From Dryocosmus kuriphilus (Eukaryota > Arthropoda > Insecta > Hymenoptera > Cynipidae): 64,000 nt of DNA. Position numbers and translations under genes: made by a program. The stretch is taken from contig CM076192.1 in NCBI GenBank assembly GCA_038277395.1, positions 54,669,119 through 54,733,118 on the forward strand, read 5' to 3'. The notes under the pieces are model-generated. The model did no database searches. It saw nothing but the letters and a program-made list of their open reading frames with translations, and was not told where the DNA came from. Numbering within the stretch: the stretch's first letter is position 1; each line of letters begins with the position of its first letter. Shown here one piece after another: positions 9,859 to 21,121 of this stretch.

Positions 9859-10996
9859 GAATTTTGGTAATTTTCCAGAGGGAGCAGTCTTTTACATTTA
9901 GACTAGTAAGTTTTTCCTCTCAGTTTGTATTTATCAAATTTAATTATTGCTTCTCTTATTTCCCTGATAGCTTCATTAATAAATGGCTTTAGACTTTTGC
10001 TGCTTGATTTTTGAAAAATTTTTCTTAGACTATTTCTGCCATTCATTTGTTGCTTTATTTTTCCCGGTAGATTGCATTTCTGTTTGAGGGGGTGGTTAAT
10101 TTTTGGTATGTGTTTTTTAACTGAGTTGTTTATTATTGTCATTAGCAGTTCTATGCTGGAGTCAATTTCCTCGTTAGTAATTGATTTTACTGTTGATTTG
10201 CAGATTTTTATTTAAATATTTTTTAAAAAGCTTCCCTAGTCTGCTTTTTTTATAGTTTAATGGGAAAGGTCTATTATTTTATGGGCGTTAGTGCGATATC
10301 ATTCAGCGCTATATAGACGGGTTTGTCGTCAGAGTCTAGCTCGTCTAGTACCTCTACTGTTTCTATGTTGGTGACATTTTTAATAATTGCTAGGTCAACT
10401 ATGCTAGGACGAGCTTTAGTGTTGAATGGGTAGAGGATAAAATCATATGGCTATTCTATGACAAGGGAATTCTGTTCAACGAATTGAAATACAATATTTC
10501 CATTGCTATTGTTTATTATAGCAGTTCCAGTTCTTGTGTTTTGCGTTTAGATCTCTTGCTGCGATTATTTTTGTTGTTTTAAATTGAATATATAGGTTAG
10601 TTCTTCTTTTAATATTTTTGTTTCGGGGGCATATAGGGCTCACTAACATGGTGTTGTTAGGTAACGAAAACCTACGATACTGAGGCTGTGGATTTATTAA
10701 TTAGCGGATAATATGGTAGCCTAATTTTCATTTTAAACAGCATTTCCTCTTCTTTGATAGGTTTAAGCTTCCTGAAGTTCTAAGTTCATTTGTTTTCAAT
10801 AAAAATTTTTAGTCGGTCTATAAATTTCATCCGTAGATGAGAGGGACGGTTATATTTCCTATGCAGATACAACGTTCCTGTCTGTGGGTATGCATTAGTG
10901 ATCATTCTTAAATATTTATTTTGAAATCGTTGAAGCCTTGAAATAATAGTTTATGATGTTTTTGTTCTCTAGACAATGTCCCTATAAGGGAACTGA
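9859..10996 (-). mobile_element. Element G endonuclease region and an older RT tail, antisense (arm 1, inner part)
   Basis: The reverse complement matches 20014-21120 closely. 9859-10660 holds the antisense endonuclease, with Asp-Ser-Asp-Asp-Lys-Pro (usual Ser-Asp-His) near 10335, and the linker (open at 9903-10142). About 10680-10996 holds the C-terminal part of a different reverse transcriptase joined to it. Stops are present in both copies. The region runs into the 500-N gap, so the inner end of the inverted repeat cannot be seen. Confidence 0.85.
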
Positions 10997-11496
10997 NNNN
11001 NNNNNNNNNNNNNNNNNNNNNNNNNNNNNNNNNNNNNNNNNNNNNNNNNNNNNNNNNNNNNNNNNNNNNNNNNNNNNNNNNNNNNNNNNNNNNNNNNNNN
11101 NNNNNNNNNNNNNNNNNNNNNNNNNNNNNNNNNNNNNNNNNNNNNNNNNNNNNNNNNNNNNNNNNNNNNNNNNNNNNNNNNNNNNNNNNNNNNNNNNNNN
11201 NNNNNNNNNNNNNNNNNNNNNNNNNNNNNNNNNNNNNNNNNNNNNNNNNNNNNNNNNNNNNNNNNNNNNNNNNNNNNNNNNNNNNNNNNNNNNNNNNNNN
11301 NNNNNNNNNNNNNNNNNNNNNNNNNNNNNNNNNNNNNNNNNNNNNNNNNNNNNNNNNNNNNNNNNNNNNNNNNNNNNNNNNNNNNNNNNNNNNNNNNNNN
11401 NNNNNNNNNNNNNNNNNNNNNNNNNNNNNNNNNNNNNNNNNNNNNNNNNNNNNNNNNNNNNNNNNNNNNNNNNNNNNNNNNNNNNNNNNNNNNNNN
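10997..11496. other. Assembly gap (500 N)
   Basis: Exactly 500 N, the same length as the gap at 59711-60210, which indicates a placeholder of unknown true size. Confidence 1.
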
Positions 11497-12524
11497 CGAT
11501 GAAAATATCCGAAACTGCGCTCACAATCTACCCAATCGGAATGGAAATACATGAACTGATTTAAAAATATCTATTAGAAAACGATGTGCCTTTCTTCACA
11601 TACGCAACACAAGGAGAGAAAAACCGAAAGTTAATATTAAAAGGACTACCCAGGATGGACATCAAGGAGATCCAAGAAGAATTGAAAGAACTGGGCTTAG
11701 AACCTAAGCAAATTTTCACGATGACAATCAGGAAGGACAAAAATCAGGATTACCCTCCTTACCTAGTTGTGTATGACCCGGACATCAAAGGAGACAAACT
11801 CAGTGAACTTAAGAAGACAGATGTTCTCTGCTACACAAAAATCAAATGGGAAGAGTACAGGAACACGAGGCAAGTCACCCAGTGTTATAACTGCCAAAAA
11901 TTCGGGTATGGAACGTCAAGCTGCTACAACAAACCGAGGTACCTAAAGTGCGGGAAAGAACACCATACCAAGACGTGTGAGAAACCAAAAGACGAGAGGG
12001 CAACCTGCGTCAATTGCAAAGGTAGTCATACAGCCAACTTCTCTGGCTGTCCAAAATATCAACAACGAATAAACAACATCCTGAGTATGAGAGAAGCAGC
12101 ACGGGAAAAAACTTTGAAGAAAATTGGAAAATATCAAATACCTCAGCAGACCAACTCCCAATTGGCGAAAACAACTGGAACTTTGAACGAACATACTCGC
12201 TACTCTAATGCAGTAACGAGAGGTCTATCATATACTTCGGCTAGCACCAACACCACCTCAATATGTACGCAGCATGCAACTGCAGCAATCACGAGACCAG
12301 ATATACCAGCAGCCACGCAGCCAACCTCAACCCTAGAACAGAGCGAAGAAGTTAAGCTGTATAAAGAATACGCGGCCGTATGTAAGTTATTACAAACTAA
12401 ATTTAATATTAGAAAAATGTTAGAAGTAGTAAACAACCTCTATCGTGAGCTAGACCAAACCGACGATAAAATACAACAGGGAGTCATTTTCTCTGAATAT
12501 ATGTTACACTTTGGAAATGCATAA
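11497..12524 (+). pseudogene. ORF1 with RNA-binding (PRE_C2HC-like) and zinc-knuckle domains (family B)
   Basis: The main frame is open from 11586 to 12524 (312 codons). A further ORF1 piece upstream at 11499-11565 is in another frame, so the true start is lost in the gap. From residue 14 the segment Arg-Lys-Leu-Ile-Leu-Lys-Gly-Leu-Pro starts a PRE_C2HC-like domain, followed by cysteine knuckles at about residues 100-160. Knuckle one reads Cys-X2-Cys-X4-Tyr, where the family has His, and knuckle two lacks its first Cys (Pro-Arg-Tyr-Leu-Lys-Cys). Both look like decay. ORF1 normally coats the element RNA. ORF2 starts at 12511, overlapping the ORF1 end by 14 bases, which is also seen in family C. 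Confidence 0.88.
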
Positions 12525-15139
12525 TACTAACAATCTTCGCATAGCTCATTGGAATGCCAATGGCATTTTGAAAAAACAAAGGGAGATGAGGCACTTTCTC
12601 TATAAACACAATCTAGACATTTTTATGATCAATGAAACAAAACTTAAAGCCATACATAATTTTCACACACCAGGGTACAAAACTTATAGGAACGATAGAG
12701 ACGGTCTCAATGTAGGGGCGGGAGTCGCTATTCTGGTTAGACAAATCATCACTTGTACTGAAGTGGAATATAACATAGAAATAGTTGAAGCCATAGGGAT
12801 CAAACTCACAAATAATATTACTTTAACCTCAGTTTATGTGCCTTCACAACAATTACAGTCCAATGACCTTGACAAAATTTTTAGAAATCAGAATAAAGTA
12901 ATTGCCTTGGGATATACAACTATATAATCAGCGATCATTTGAAAATCATAGCTCCAGACACACCTACTCTTTATCCTTATATGGACAATTGCACTCCTAG
13001 TACAGTTGATATAGGAATACTGAAGAATGTTACTAACAGCATTACGATAGGTACACTAAACGAACTTGACTCTGACCATTTACCTATTTTAATTACAATG
13101 CTCAACTCCTCACATGAAATAAAAGACAAAACATCCCTGAGCTACAAAAATACAGACTGGGATAAATTTCGAAAGTACATCAACGATAACATAGCCATTA
13201 ATACTCAATTACAAACAAATACAGATATAGATAAATTAGTCCACACTTTGACAGCACTGATAACAAATGCAATCTCAACCGCGATTCCTCAATCTAAACC
13301 AGAAGCAGCAAAGACACCCTTACCTCAACACATTCATGACCTTACAACAGAAAGAAATAAAATCCGCAAACTTCATCAAGGAACCGGGATTAAACAATTC
13401 AAAATAATTAGAAATACCCTCCGCAACTTAATAGAAGCAGAAACACAAAAATTCAGCAACAATAATTGGGGTAATAAATTGCAAAACTTGAAAGTAAAAG
13501 ACAATTCTCTCTGGAAAACCGCGAAATATTTTACTAAACTCAACCCTGAGAAAGTAAGAAAATTGCACGGCACAATGGGCCTCGTCTATAACGATGAAGA
13601 TAAGGCTAATGTACTGGCTGAAAACTTCGAGAAAGTGCATCATCTCACAGAGAAAATGGGCGGTAGGAAACAGAAGTGTTAGTAAATAAGAGCTACATCG
13701 AAATACTAGAGACTGAGTTAGAAATAAATACAATAGAATGAACAAATCCAATAGAAATTAAAAAAGCAATCAAACGAACTGCGCCAAGAAAAGCCCCTGG
13801 GCCTGGCGGTATTCAGAATCTAGTGCTGAAAAATCTTCCGCGTAAAGCAATAATCCTAGTAACTTATATATTCAATTCATGTTACAAAATATCATATTTC
13901 CCACAAGAGTGGAAAATTGCAAAAGTGCTTGCATTCCAGAAACCAGGCAAAGATAAATTGTTCCCTCAAAATTACAGGCCAATCAGTCTTCTACCTACCT
14001 TGAGTAAAATATTTGAAATTTTAATACTAAATCGACTCAAAAAATTCGAATCAACTAATAAAATTCTGATGGATGAACAGTTTGGCTTCAGAGAGAAACA
14101 CAGCACTGTTCAACAGATGGCTCGACTCACAAATCATATCTCTACAAATGTTAACCTAAATAAATCAACTGCAGCAGTTTTTTTAGACATAGAAAAAGCA
14201 TTTTGATACCGTGTGGCACAGAGGGCTCGTGTACAAATTACATCAATTAAGGATACCTTTGTATATTGTCAAACTTCTCATAAGTTACCTTAAAAATAGG
14301 AAATTCACAGTAGTATGTAACGATAAGGAATCAGATCTGCAAAATATAGCGGCAGGCGTCCCGCAGGGATCCATTCTGAGACCCGCACTATTTTTATTTT
14401 ACATTAATGATATATAGTTAAGAACAAAGACAAAAACGTAGCAATATTCGCAGACGACACAGCGGTGTATGCTTCCTCATGGAAGAAGCACAAGGCAGTT
14501 GAATACTTGCAAAGACATATTCATGAACTGATAAAGTATTACCACAAGTGGAAAATAAAAATTAATACAAATAAGACAGAATTTATAACTTTTAGTAAAA
14601 AATCAAAGGCAAACGGAAATGATCTTGTCATTATACTAGATAACGTAGAAGTTACCCAGAAAGGATATGTTAAAAATTTAGGAATGATATTAGACAGTAA
14701 GCTTACATTTATGCGACATATAAACGAAGCGTGCAAAAAGGGGTACAAAATGAATGGCTTATTATATAGTTTGATGAATAGAAAAAGCGCTCTTAGTATT
14801 AAGAACAAATTAATATTGTATGAGATGCTCATAAAACCATTATTATTATACGCAGCTCCAGTTTGGAGTAGCGCTTCAATTTCACATCTTAAAAAGCTAC
14901 AAACCTTCGAAAATAGAATACTGATGCGAATAACAAATTCTGGTCCCAAAAAGCGAAATAAAGATATAAGAGAAGGCTTGGAAATAACAGACATTAAAAC
15001 CAACATCTACGAACTAACGCATAAATTCTATAACTATCAACTGAACAACTCTAAAGCCCTAAAAGACATAAAACTATATGATAAAAACAACGCTCCATTC
15101 AAAATAAGATTCAAATTACCGTATGCTCTCATAAAGTAA
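12511..15139 (+). pseudogene. ORF2 endonuclease/reverse transcriptase with a deletion (family B)
   Basis: The endonuclease begins at 12511 with His-Trp-Asn-Ala-Asn-Gly near residue 14 and Asn-Glu-Thr-Lys near 41. The catalytic Gly-Asp-Leu-Asn-Ala-Lys block is missing: the frame reads into Leu-Gly-Tyr at 12908, then a stop, and resumes at 12939 with the downstream Pro-Thr-Leu-Tyr-Pro and Ser-Asp-His-Leu-Pro blocks. Reverse-transcriptase blocks follow at 13823-14206, 14211-14417 (with Gly-Val-Pro-Gln-Gly) and 14440-15139 (with Phe-Ala-Asp-Asp just upstream of 14465). A one-base insertion near 14204 splits the Glu-Lys-Ala-Phe-Asp block. The protein would nick and copy at the target site; this copy cannot. 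Confidence 0.9.
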
Positions 15140-15481
15140 AACACTCATATCACATATGTATATATATTTGAATATTTTCTCCACTGTATATTGTATATAA
15201 AACTGTATATAGCTGTAGGTTTAAGGTAATAGTTTTAAGTTGTCATAACTATACAAATAAATATCGTATGGGATTTATTCCACTAACCTTTTACCCAATC
15301 CAAAATTTATAAACGATTATATACTATGATATAAATTTTAAGCTACACCAAAAATGATAAACATTCTGCTAAGTTAAGTATGTAACGGGCGCAGAATATA
15401 TGTATATAATGATAAATATAATACAAATGTACATGTACATGTAAACTATGTTGATGAATAAACGGTTTTTTAAATAACAAC

Positions 15482-16760
15482 AACACTCCTACTGTCGTCT
15501 TCATGGAAAGCATGCTGGTGGTGCTGTAAAATTTCCGTACGTTAGCAAGCCTTCCTTAAGGTCTCACGAAGCTAACTTTGGTGACATATTAAGGATACTT
15601 AAGCCTGGTTCACTTGAAAAATTGTACGGCGTAAAAGGTCCATGTGTTTTCAGTCGTATTCCAACTTTTGACATGATCTGGGGGTTTCCGATTGAATACC
15701 TACACAATGTTGTAATAGGTTCTGCCAAGAGAATACCTGAGTTATGGGAATACCTAAAAATATTACCACTTTCAGTTAGGAAAATAATCGACGAGCGATT
15801 AATGACAATTCAGCCAAATAAGGAAATCTCCAAGCTACCTTACAAGTTTTCAGAGCGGAGAGCATGGAAAGTGGCTCACTGAAAGGGTTGGCTATTGCTT
15901 TTTAGCAAATTCCTATTTGCGTCGACATGATTCAACCGATGTTTTGTGCATGTATGCACTTTTTGTTAGGAGCATTTTTATTCTATTAAAAAGGAGCATT
16001 TCGCAAGATGAACTTCGTCAATGTGGAACAGATCTTGACGAATTTGTACACAGCTTTCGGATTTTAGGCGATACCCCGTTAATGCGATTTAATATACATT
16101 TGGCTCAACATCTTGTACAGTCCGTTCGGCACTCAGGGCCATTTTGGTCAAATTCTGCGTTTCCTTATGAAGGTTTCCTATTTTGTTTAAAGCAATTGGC
16201 AAATGGTACTAAAGGAATTGACCAACAAATGGCTAAAAACTCGCTTAAGTTGCTCCGTTACAAATGCAATATAGTCGACACTTCTGTTCCACCTATTGTA
16301 AATGAATACATAGAATCATTATTCTCCACGAAGAAAAAAACTGGTTCTACGTATGTCACCGAAGATGTGGTCTTCTTTGGTAAAGGTCAAATCTCGACCC
16401 TAGAGTTTTTTTCTAATGAAAAATTGTACAATAAGTGCATATACAACCTTCACGTTCCTCACGGCGTTAATTATAATCGTACGAAATGATTTAATGATAC
16501 TATAGTTGAACTTAAAAATGGCACCATCTTTCAAATAGTTGAAATCATTAAAACAACTGAGGAGAAGTGTTGTCTCTTGGCAACAAAAATACAAATGGAA
16601 AACTTGATAGTCCGCAATGATATTGCCTATTGTAATGCCACATATTTTTACAATTCAAGGCGCGAAAGATGAAGTTGTTATACCTATTACTGAAGTCTTC
16701 GAAAAAGTTATGGTACTTGATTTTGGAACACAAAATGTGTATCTCTGTAAATAGCTGAAT
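15482..16760 (+). pseudogene. CACTA (EnSpm)-like transposase C-terminal remnant
   Basis: Two open stretches, 15622-15882 (86 codons) and 15917-16489 (190 codons), belong to one broken coding region. Features recalled from CACTA-like proteins with a DUF4218-type region are a Gly-Val-Lys-Gly-Pro segment and Phe-Asp-Met-Ile-Trp-Gly-Phe-Pro-Ile-Glu-Tyr-Leu-His. A later Phe-Asn-Ile-His-Leu-Ala-Gln-His ... Gly-Pro-Phe-Trp-Ser-Asn-Ser-Ala-Phe-Pro-Tyr-Glu segment also fits. The upstream catalytic part is absent and no terminal repeats are seen, so this is a fragment. The identification is by memory of the family pattern only. Confidence 0.6.
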
Positions 16761-16944
16761 ACGATTGAGGGATCTTGAAACTTCTTGTATTTAAAATTTG
16801 CAAACATCACCAAAAATGCGCTTTTGTAAATTTTCTATAAAATCGAATTCAGTACTTAGATATAGAGTCACGATCAGTCCTTGATCTGATTATTTAAATG
16901 ACTCGTTTACTGTGATCAAATTGTTAGACGTGTACTTTCGAACA

Positions 16945-17225
16945 TAAATAAAAAAAATCTGCCCGCTTCGCGGGCACATTCTCATCGCGCGAAGTATGAG
17001 CGCGCCTACGGCGCGCGTCTGTTGGCACTCGCGCTTCGCGCATTTGATCGACATTTGACTCGCGCTTCGCGCTCGATAGATTATTCACCTTGCTCTACGC
17101 GCTCGGTGTTTCTGGATGGTATAAACCTTTAAATTAAAAATTACAAAAGAAATTATTTTACTTAAGGCTCTATCGCCCTTAAGGAATACATTCTCATCAT
17201 GAGACTCGCGCTTCGCGCTCGATAA
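16945..17225. repeat. Cluster of GC-rich hairpins in AT-rich DNA
   Basis: A GCCCGC/GCGGGC hairpin lies at 16960-16975. Then come several copies of the palindromic word GCGCGAAGCGCG or GCGCTTCGCGC, at about 16986, 17031, 17062 and 17208, three of them in the context CTCGCGCTTCGCGCTCGAT. The GC content stands out sharply against the flanks. The word ACATTCTCATC follows the first hairpin (16976-16986), recurs at 17188-17198 and is inverted at 18210-18220, suggesting that the hairpins belong to a repeat unit ending near 18220. Confidence 0.8.
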
Positions 17226-17334
17226 TTACATTTTTTAAAACGCATTGTAGATTGGTAAAGTTTTTTAGTGATTTTCCAAATTTTCACAATAGAGGATTTC
17301 GATTCTTAAAAGTAAAACGATGAGTCTTATAAAT

Positions 17335-17960
17335 AAATTTTGTAGCTCTTTCCAAGGTGAACAATTCTGCTTGTTAATATTTTCTCATATCTTGCATAGT
17401 TTTGCTGAAAAGTGGTTTTCTTTATATTTCATAACATATTTCACGAATAACTCAAAAAATACGCGTCTGCTCAAAAAAATGATAAGAGAGCAAATTTGTA
17501 GATCTTTTTCAGGCCAACAACTTTGTTTATTATCATTTTTCCGTATCTTGCACAGTTTGGCGGGAAATTTGAAAATTTTGATTTTTATTAACGTTTTATC
17601 GATTAAAACAAAAACCGTGCATTTTATCAAAAAATGGTTAAAACAAAATTTGTAGATATTTTTGAATTGAACAACTTTGTTCTTTGCCAATTTTTTGTAT
17701 CTTGAATATTTTGGCGGGAAACCAGAGTTTTTTAATTTTAATAGCTTTTTCTTGATTAAAACAAAAACTGTTCATCTCATCAAAAAACGGTTAAGACAAA
17801 ATTTGTAGATATTTTTGGGATGAAAATTTACTTTCTTACATTTTTTTTGTATCTCTCATAGCTTAGCCGGAAAATGGATTTTTTGATTTTGTGAAAACAC
17901 TTTTTGATGGATAAAACCATAACCGTTGGTCAAAAACCGCTGGTTAACGAACTCGTCCTT
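17335..17960 (+). repeat. Four diverged tandem units of about 154 bp
   Basis: The marker TGTAG(A/C)T recurs at 17341, 17497, 17651 and 17804, a spacing of 156, 154 and 153 bp. Each unit continues with a GAACAA-like word, a TTTTTGTATCTTGCATAG-like stretch and GGCGGGAAA. Units are clearly related but diverged. An open stretch at 17320-17655 covers two units; the other units have stops in that frame, so I do not treat it as a gene. Confidence 0.85.
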
Positions 17961-18036
17961 TCTTTTTACCCCTTAAAGAAGTGTACCAAAGCGCATTCCA
18001 ATCCGATTAGTCCTTCGAAAGTTATCGCGGTCACAG

Positions 18037-18110
18037 GCGACGACGACGACAACGACAACAACGACGACAACAACGACGACGACAACGACGACAACAGACA
18101 GACAGACACG
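18037..18110 (+). repeat. GAC/AAC trinucleotide microsatellite
   Basis: Interspersed GAC and AAC triplets followed by CAGACAGACAGACA. It lies inside an open stretch (17904-18281) that would encode Asp/Asn-rich sequence. The phase is probably chance, because the flanks resemble the non-coding repeat unit. Confidence 0.85.
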
Positions 18111-18289
18111 GTCGTAAAAACCGTTTTTTCTGACTCAGGGGGTCTCAAAACGTGGAGATTTCATGAAATCCGCGAAAGTCAAATTTTGCATAAATCTAAT
18201 ACCTTCTCTGATGAGAATGTAAAAATGTGCTCATGTGACAGTGTTTATGTTATATATAGACCTGTTATCACCGCACAGTAATTTCTATA

Positions 18290-19430
18290 ATTAATTTGTA
18301 TTCTGACAAAAATAAAATATTACAATAACTCATTTCACTGTTTTCAACATACTTAAGTAACTTATAGAATTAAAAAAATTATTGAAAATTAATTTGATTT
18401 TTTTTAATGCAGACCAAGTTTTCCATTTTTTATAAATTTTCTTTTAATTCTAATTTTTTAGAAATCTCTACTTTTTTTATTTTTTTTACTATAAAGTACC
18501 TATAATTTATATGGATATTTTTTTATTTTTAGTAATTCATAAATTTTTGAATTATTTTCCAATTTAATTATATTACCTTATTTATTAGATTTTGATTTAG
18601 CTTTATTAATTACTTTAATTCAAGAAAATTCAGTTATTATTTGTATTCTATTGTTCATTTACATCAACAGTTACTTATTACTTTAATTGTACAAACAATA
18701 TATACTGAACTTTAGTTTTATATTACAAATTAATTAACCGTTTTTATTTCTCTTTAACAATTATCCACTTGAATCACTTTAATACCTAATGTCATTTATA
18801 ATTTTCTACTTTACTATTTCATAAATCTGAATTTTATTGAAAAACTCCATTTCAAAACAATTCAGGTCTATAAATTTGTGTGCGATTGAATGCAATAAGT
18901 TGCACCGCATGACCAATCTCCATTTTTATATTAACCGCTATTGGATAATACAAAACCATTTGCAAAATTCACTCTCAATTGAAAATCGTCAATTGACTCC
19001 AAGAGACCGTTCGCTGACTTAAGAAACAATTCCTTGCAATAGAGCGCGCACTAGTTCTATTGAATGTCAGCAATTCACTGCAGTTGCAGACATTCAAGTC
19101 AATTCACGGACGAATTTTTCAATTGCAATTTAACAATTGGGTATTGAATGCAATTCACCGTATTTGCCTTGAATTGCGTTTCACCAAAATTGTCGATTGA
19201 CGATTTCATTTTTGAATTGCAGTCAATCGATTTTAATTGAATCTTTGTTTGCAGGGTCAAATTAAAATTTTGTTTATTGTTTATACGGTACATTTCTTTG
19301 TTATTGAGTGCTGTATTAATATCTAGGATTCCTATCCTACATTTCAATAACCACCCTCGGTTCTCACGGTGGCACAAAGCCTTAAGTAAACCCTAAGTAA
19401 AGTTCTAGGTAAACTACAAAAATTTACTAA
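18290..19430. other. AT-rich intergenic sequence with a CAATTG-rich segment
   Basis: No gene is recognised. 18290-18840 is AT-rich without structure I can name. 18950-19250 holds an unusual density of the palindrome CAATTG and of TCAATT, GAATTG and CAATTC words on both strands. A 92-codon open stretch on the minus strand (19099-19377) has no family resemblance. Confidence 0.6.
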
Positions 19431-19585
19431 CTTAATAGTTCATCACTTTGATAAACGGAAATTAAGTGTCAATATTGATAAAATTGAACACATTGAACCT
19501 AAATTGGTTGTAAATTACCTCGGGATTTTACTCCATCATGAACTAATATTTAAGGAACACGTTTCGAGATCACTTTAAAAATCTC
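19430..19585 (+). mobile_element. Reverse-transcriptase thumb fragment
   Basis: A short broken segment with the Lys-Leu-Ser-Val-Asn-Ile-Asp-Lys ... Val-Asn-Tyr-Leu-Gly-Ile-Leu-Leu pattern of the Jockey thumb. It stops at 19580. After about 360 bp of unrelated AT-rich sequence (19585-19950) the same type of protein appears to resume, so that interval may be an insertion. Confidence 0.65.
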
Positions 19586-19949
19586 ACTTTACTTTTGAAA
19601 TTTGTTTATTGATCATAAAAAAGTGAATAAAAATAAGTATGCATTTATACAAAATTGCTTATCACTACTAATTATTAGGTATTTAGTTCGCTATATCGAA
19701 CGCGACCTATTTGTTCGTGTTTTTGCATTTTTTTTGTTTTGGATTTTGTTACGCTTTGGCGAGTCGTGATGTTGTTTGGGTAAAAAATTTTGTGTAAAAA
19801 CCCACTAATTATGAGATTAATGTTTTAAAAAACTAAGGAATAGAGCTTACAACTATGATGCTGCCATTTACGCATCTTATCTATCAATCAATATATGATA
19901 TGGCATTCTATGTTTCATTCAGATGATGCTAGGCATCTTGTACTGCCAG

Positions 19950-20340
19950 CTTTATGTGCAAAGAGTAAATTAAGTATTAAAAATAAATTGCTGCTTTATA
20001 AAATGTTTAATAGATCAGTTCTCTTATACGGGACATTCGTCTAGAGTAACAAATACATCATCAAACTATTATTTCAAGGCTTCAACGATTTCAAAATAAA
20101 TATTTAAGAATGATCACTAATGCATCCCACAGACAGGAACGTTGATCTGCATAGGAAATATAACCGTCCTCTCATCACGGATGAAATTTATAGTCACTAA
20201 AAATTTTTATTGAAAACCAATGAACTTAGAACTTCAGGAAGCTAAACCTATCAAAGAAGAGGAAATGCTGTTTAAAATGAAAATTAGGCTACCATATTAT
20301 CCGCTAATTAATAAATCCACAGCCTCAGTATCGTAGGTTT
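19950..20340 (+). mobile_element. C-terminal RT fragment joined upstream of element G
   Basis: Broken frames with Lys-Leu-Ser-Ile-Lys-Asn-Lys-Leu-Leu-Leu-Tyr-Lys-Met near 19970, Leu-Leu-Tyr-Gly near 20025 and a Leu-Arg-Met-Ile-Thr-Asn-Ala segment near 20100: the end of a Jockey reverse transcriptase. From about 20014 the sequence is duplicated in inverted orientation at 10680-10996. It joins directly to the endonuclease of G at about 20350, so the two pieces were adjacent before the inverted duplication. Confidence 0.8.
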
Positions 20341-21121
20341 TCGTTACCTAACAACACCATGTTAGTAGCCCTATATGCCCCGAAACAAAAAATATTAAAA
20401 GAAGAACTAACCTATATATTCAATTTAAACAACAAAATAATCGCAGCGGGAGATCTAAACGCAAAACACAAGAACTGGAACTGCTATAATAACAATAGCA
20501 ATGGAAATATTGTATTTCAATTCGTTGAACAGAATTCCCTTGTCACAGAATAGCCATATGATTTTATCCTCTACCCATTCAACACTAAAGCTCGTCCTAG
20601 CATAGTTGACCTAGCAATTATTAAAAATGTCACCAACATAGAAACAGTAGAGGTACTAGACGAGCTAGACTCTGACCACAAACCCGTCTATATAGCGCTG
20701 AATGATATCGCACTAACGCCCAAAAATAATAGACCTCTCCCATTAAACTATAAAAAAGCAGACTAGGGAAGCTTTAAAAAATATTTAAATAAAAATCTGC
20801 AAATCAACAGTAAAATCAATACTAACGAGGAAATTGACTCCAGCATAGAACTGCTAATGACAATAATAAACAACTCAGTTAAAAAACACATACCAAAAAT
20901 TAACCCCCTCAAACAGAAATGCAATCTACCGGGAAAAATAAAGCAACAAATGAATGGCAGAAATAGTCTAAGAAAAATTTTTCAAAAATCAAGCAGCAAA
21001 AGTCTAAAGCCATTTATTTGAAGCTATCAGGGAAATAAGAGAAGCAATAATTAAATTTGAAAATACAAACTGAGAGGAAAAACTTACTAGTCTAAATGTA
21101 AAAGACTGCTCCCTCTGGAAA
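20340..21121 (+). pseudogene. Element G endonuclease and linker (arm 2)
   Basis: 5'-truncated. It starts within the endonuclease at a Val-Ala-Leu-Tyr-Ala-Pro-Lys-Gln block. Gly-Asp-Leu-Asn-Ala-Lys-His lies near 20455 and the Asp-Ser-Asp-His-Lys-Pro block near 20680. Stops at 20552, 20764 and about 21021 break it. The linker before the reverse transcriptase ends at a Cys-Ser-Leu-Trp-Lys-Ile block at 21120, where the TTAA element is inserted. In arm 1 the host sequence left of the insertion is longer (Thr-Lys-Ile-Leu before TTAA), which shows where this copy has lost 33 bp. Confidence 0.88.

Larger units (their letters stand above)
11497..15481 (+). mobile_element. Family B Jockey-like retrotransposon, 5' end lost in the gap
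   Basis: ORF1, ORF2 and a 3' UTR (15140-about 15481) are in sense order. The 3' UTR has AATAAA signals at 15258 and 15460 and ends in A-rich sequence without a long tail. The same 3' UTR, with its GGGCGCAGAATA stretch, appears antisense at 36516-36926 in another B copy, which defines the family. The 5' end lies in the gap. The copy has a deletion in the endonuclease and several frameshifts and is defective as read. Confidence 0.9.

Noticed and set aside
10908..11564. Long open stretches on both strands across the first gap
   Set aside because: They consist almost entirely of N; the readable ends belong to G and B elements in other frames.
17320..17690. Repeat protein encoded by the 154-bp units
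   Set aside because: Only two of four units are open, and the period is not a strict multiple of three across units.
17335..17960. CRISPR-like array
   Set aside because: Units are diverged full-length tandem copies without unique spacers, in a eukaryotic genome with histones and retrotransposons.
17904..18281. Asp/Asn-rich 125-codon gene
   Set aside because: Formed by the GAC/AAC microsatellite and repeat flanks; no start context, no homology.
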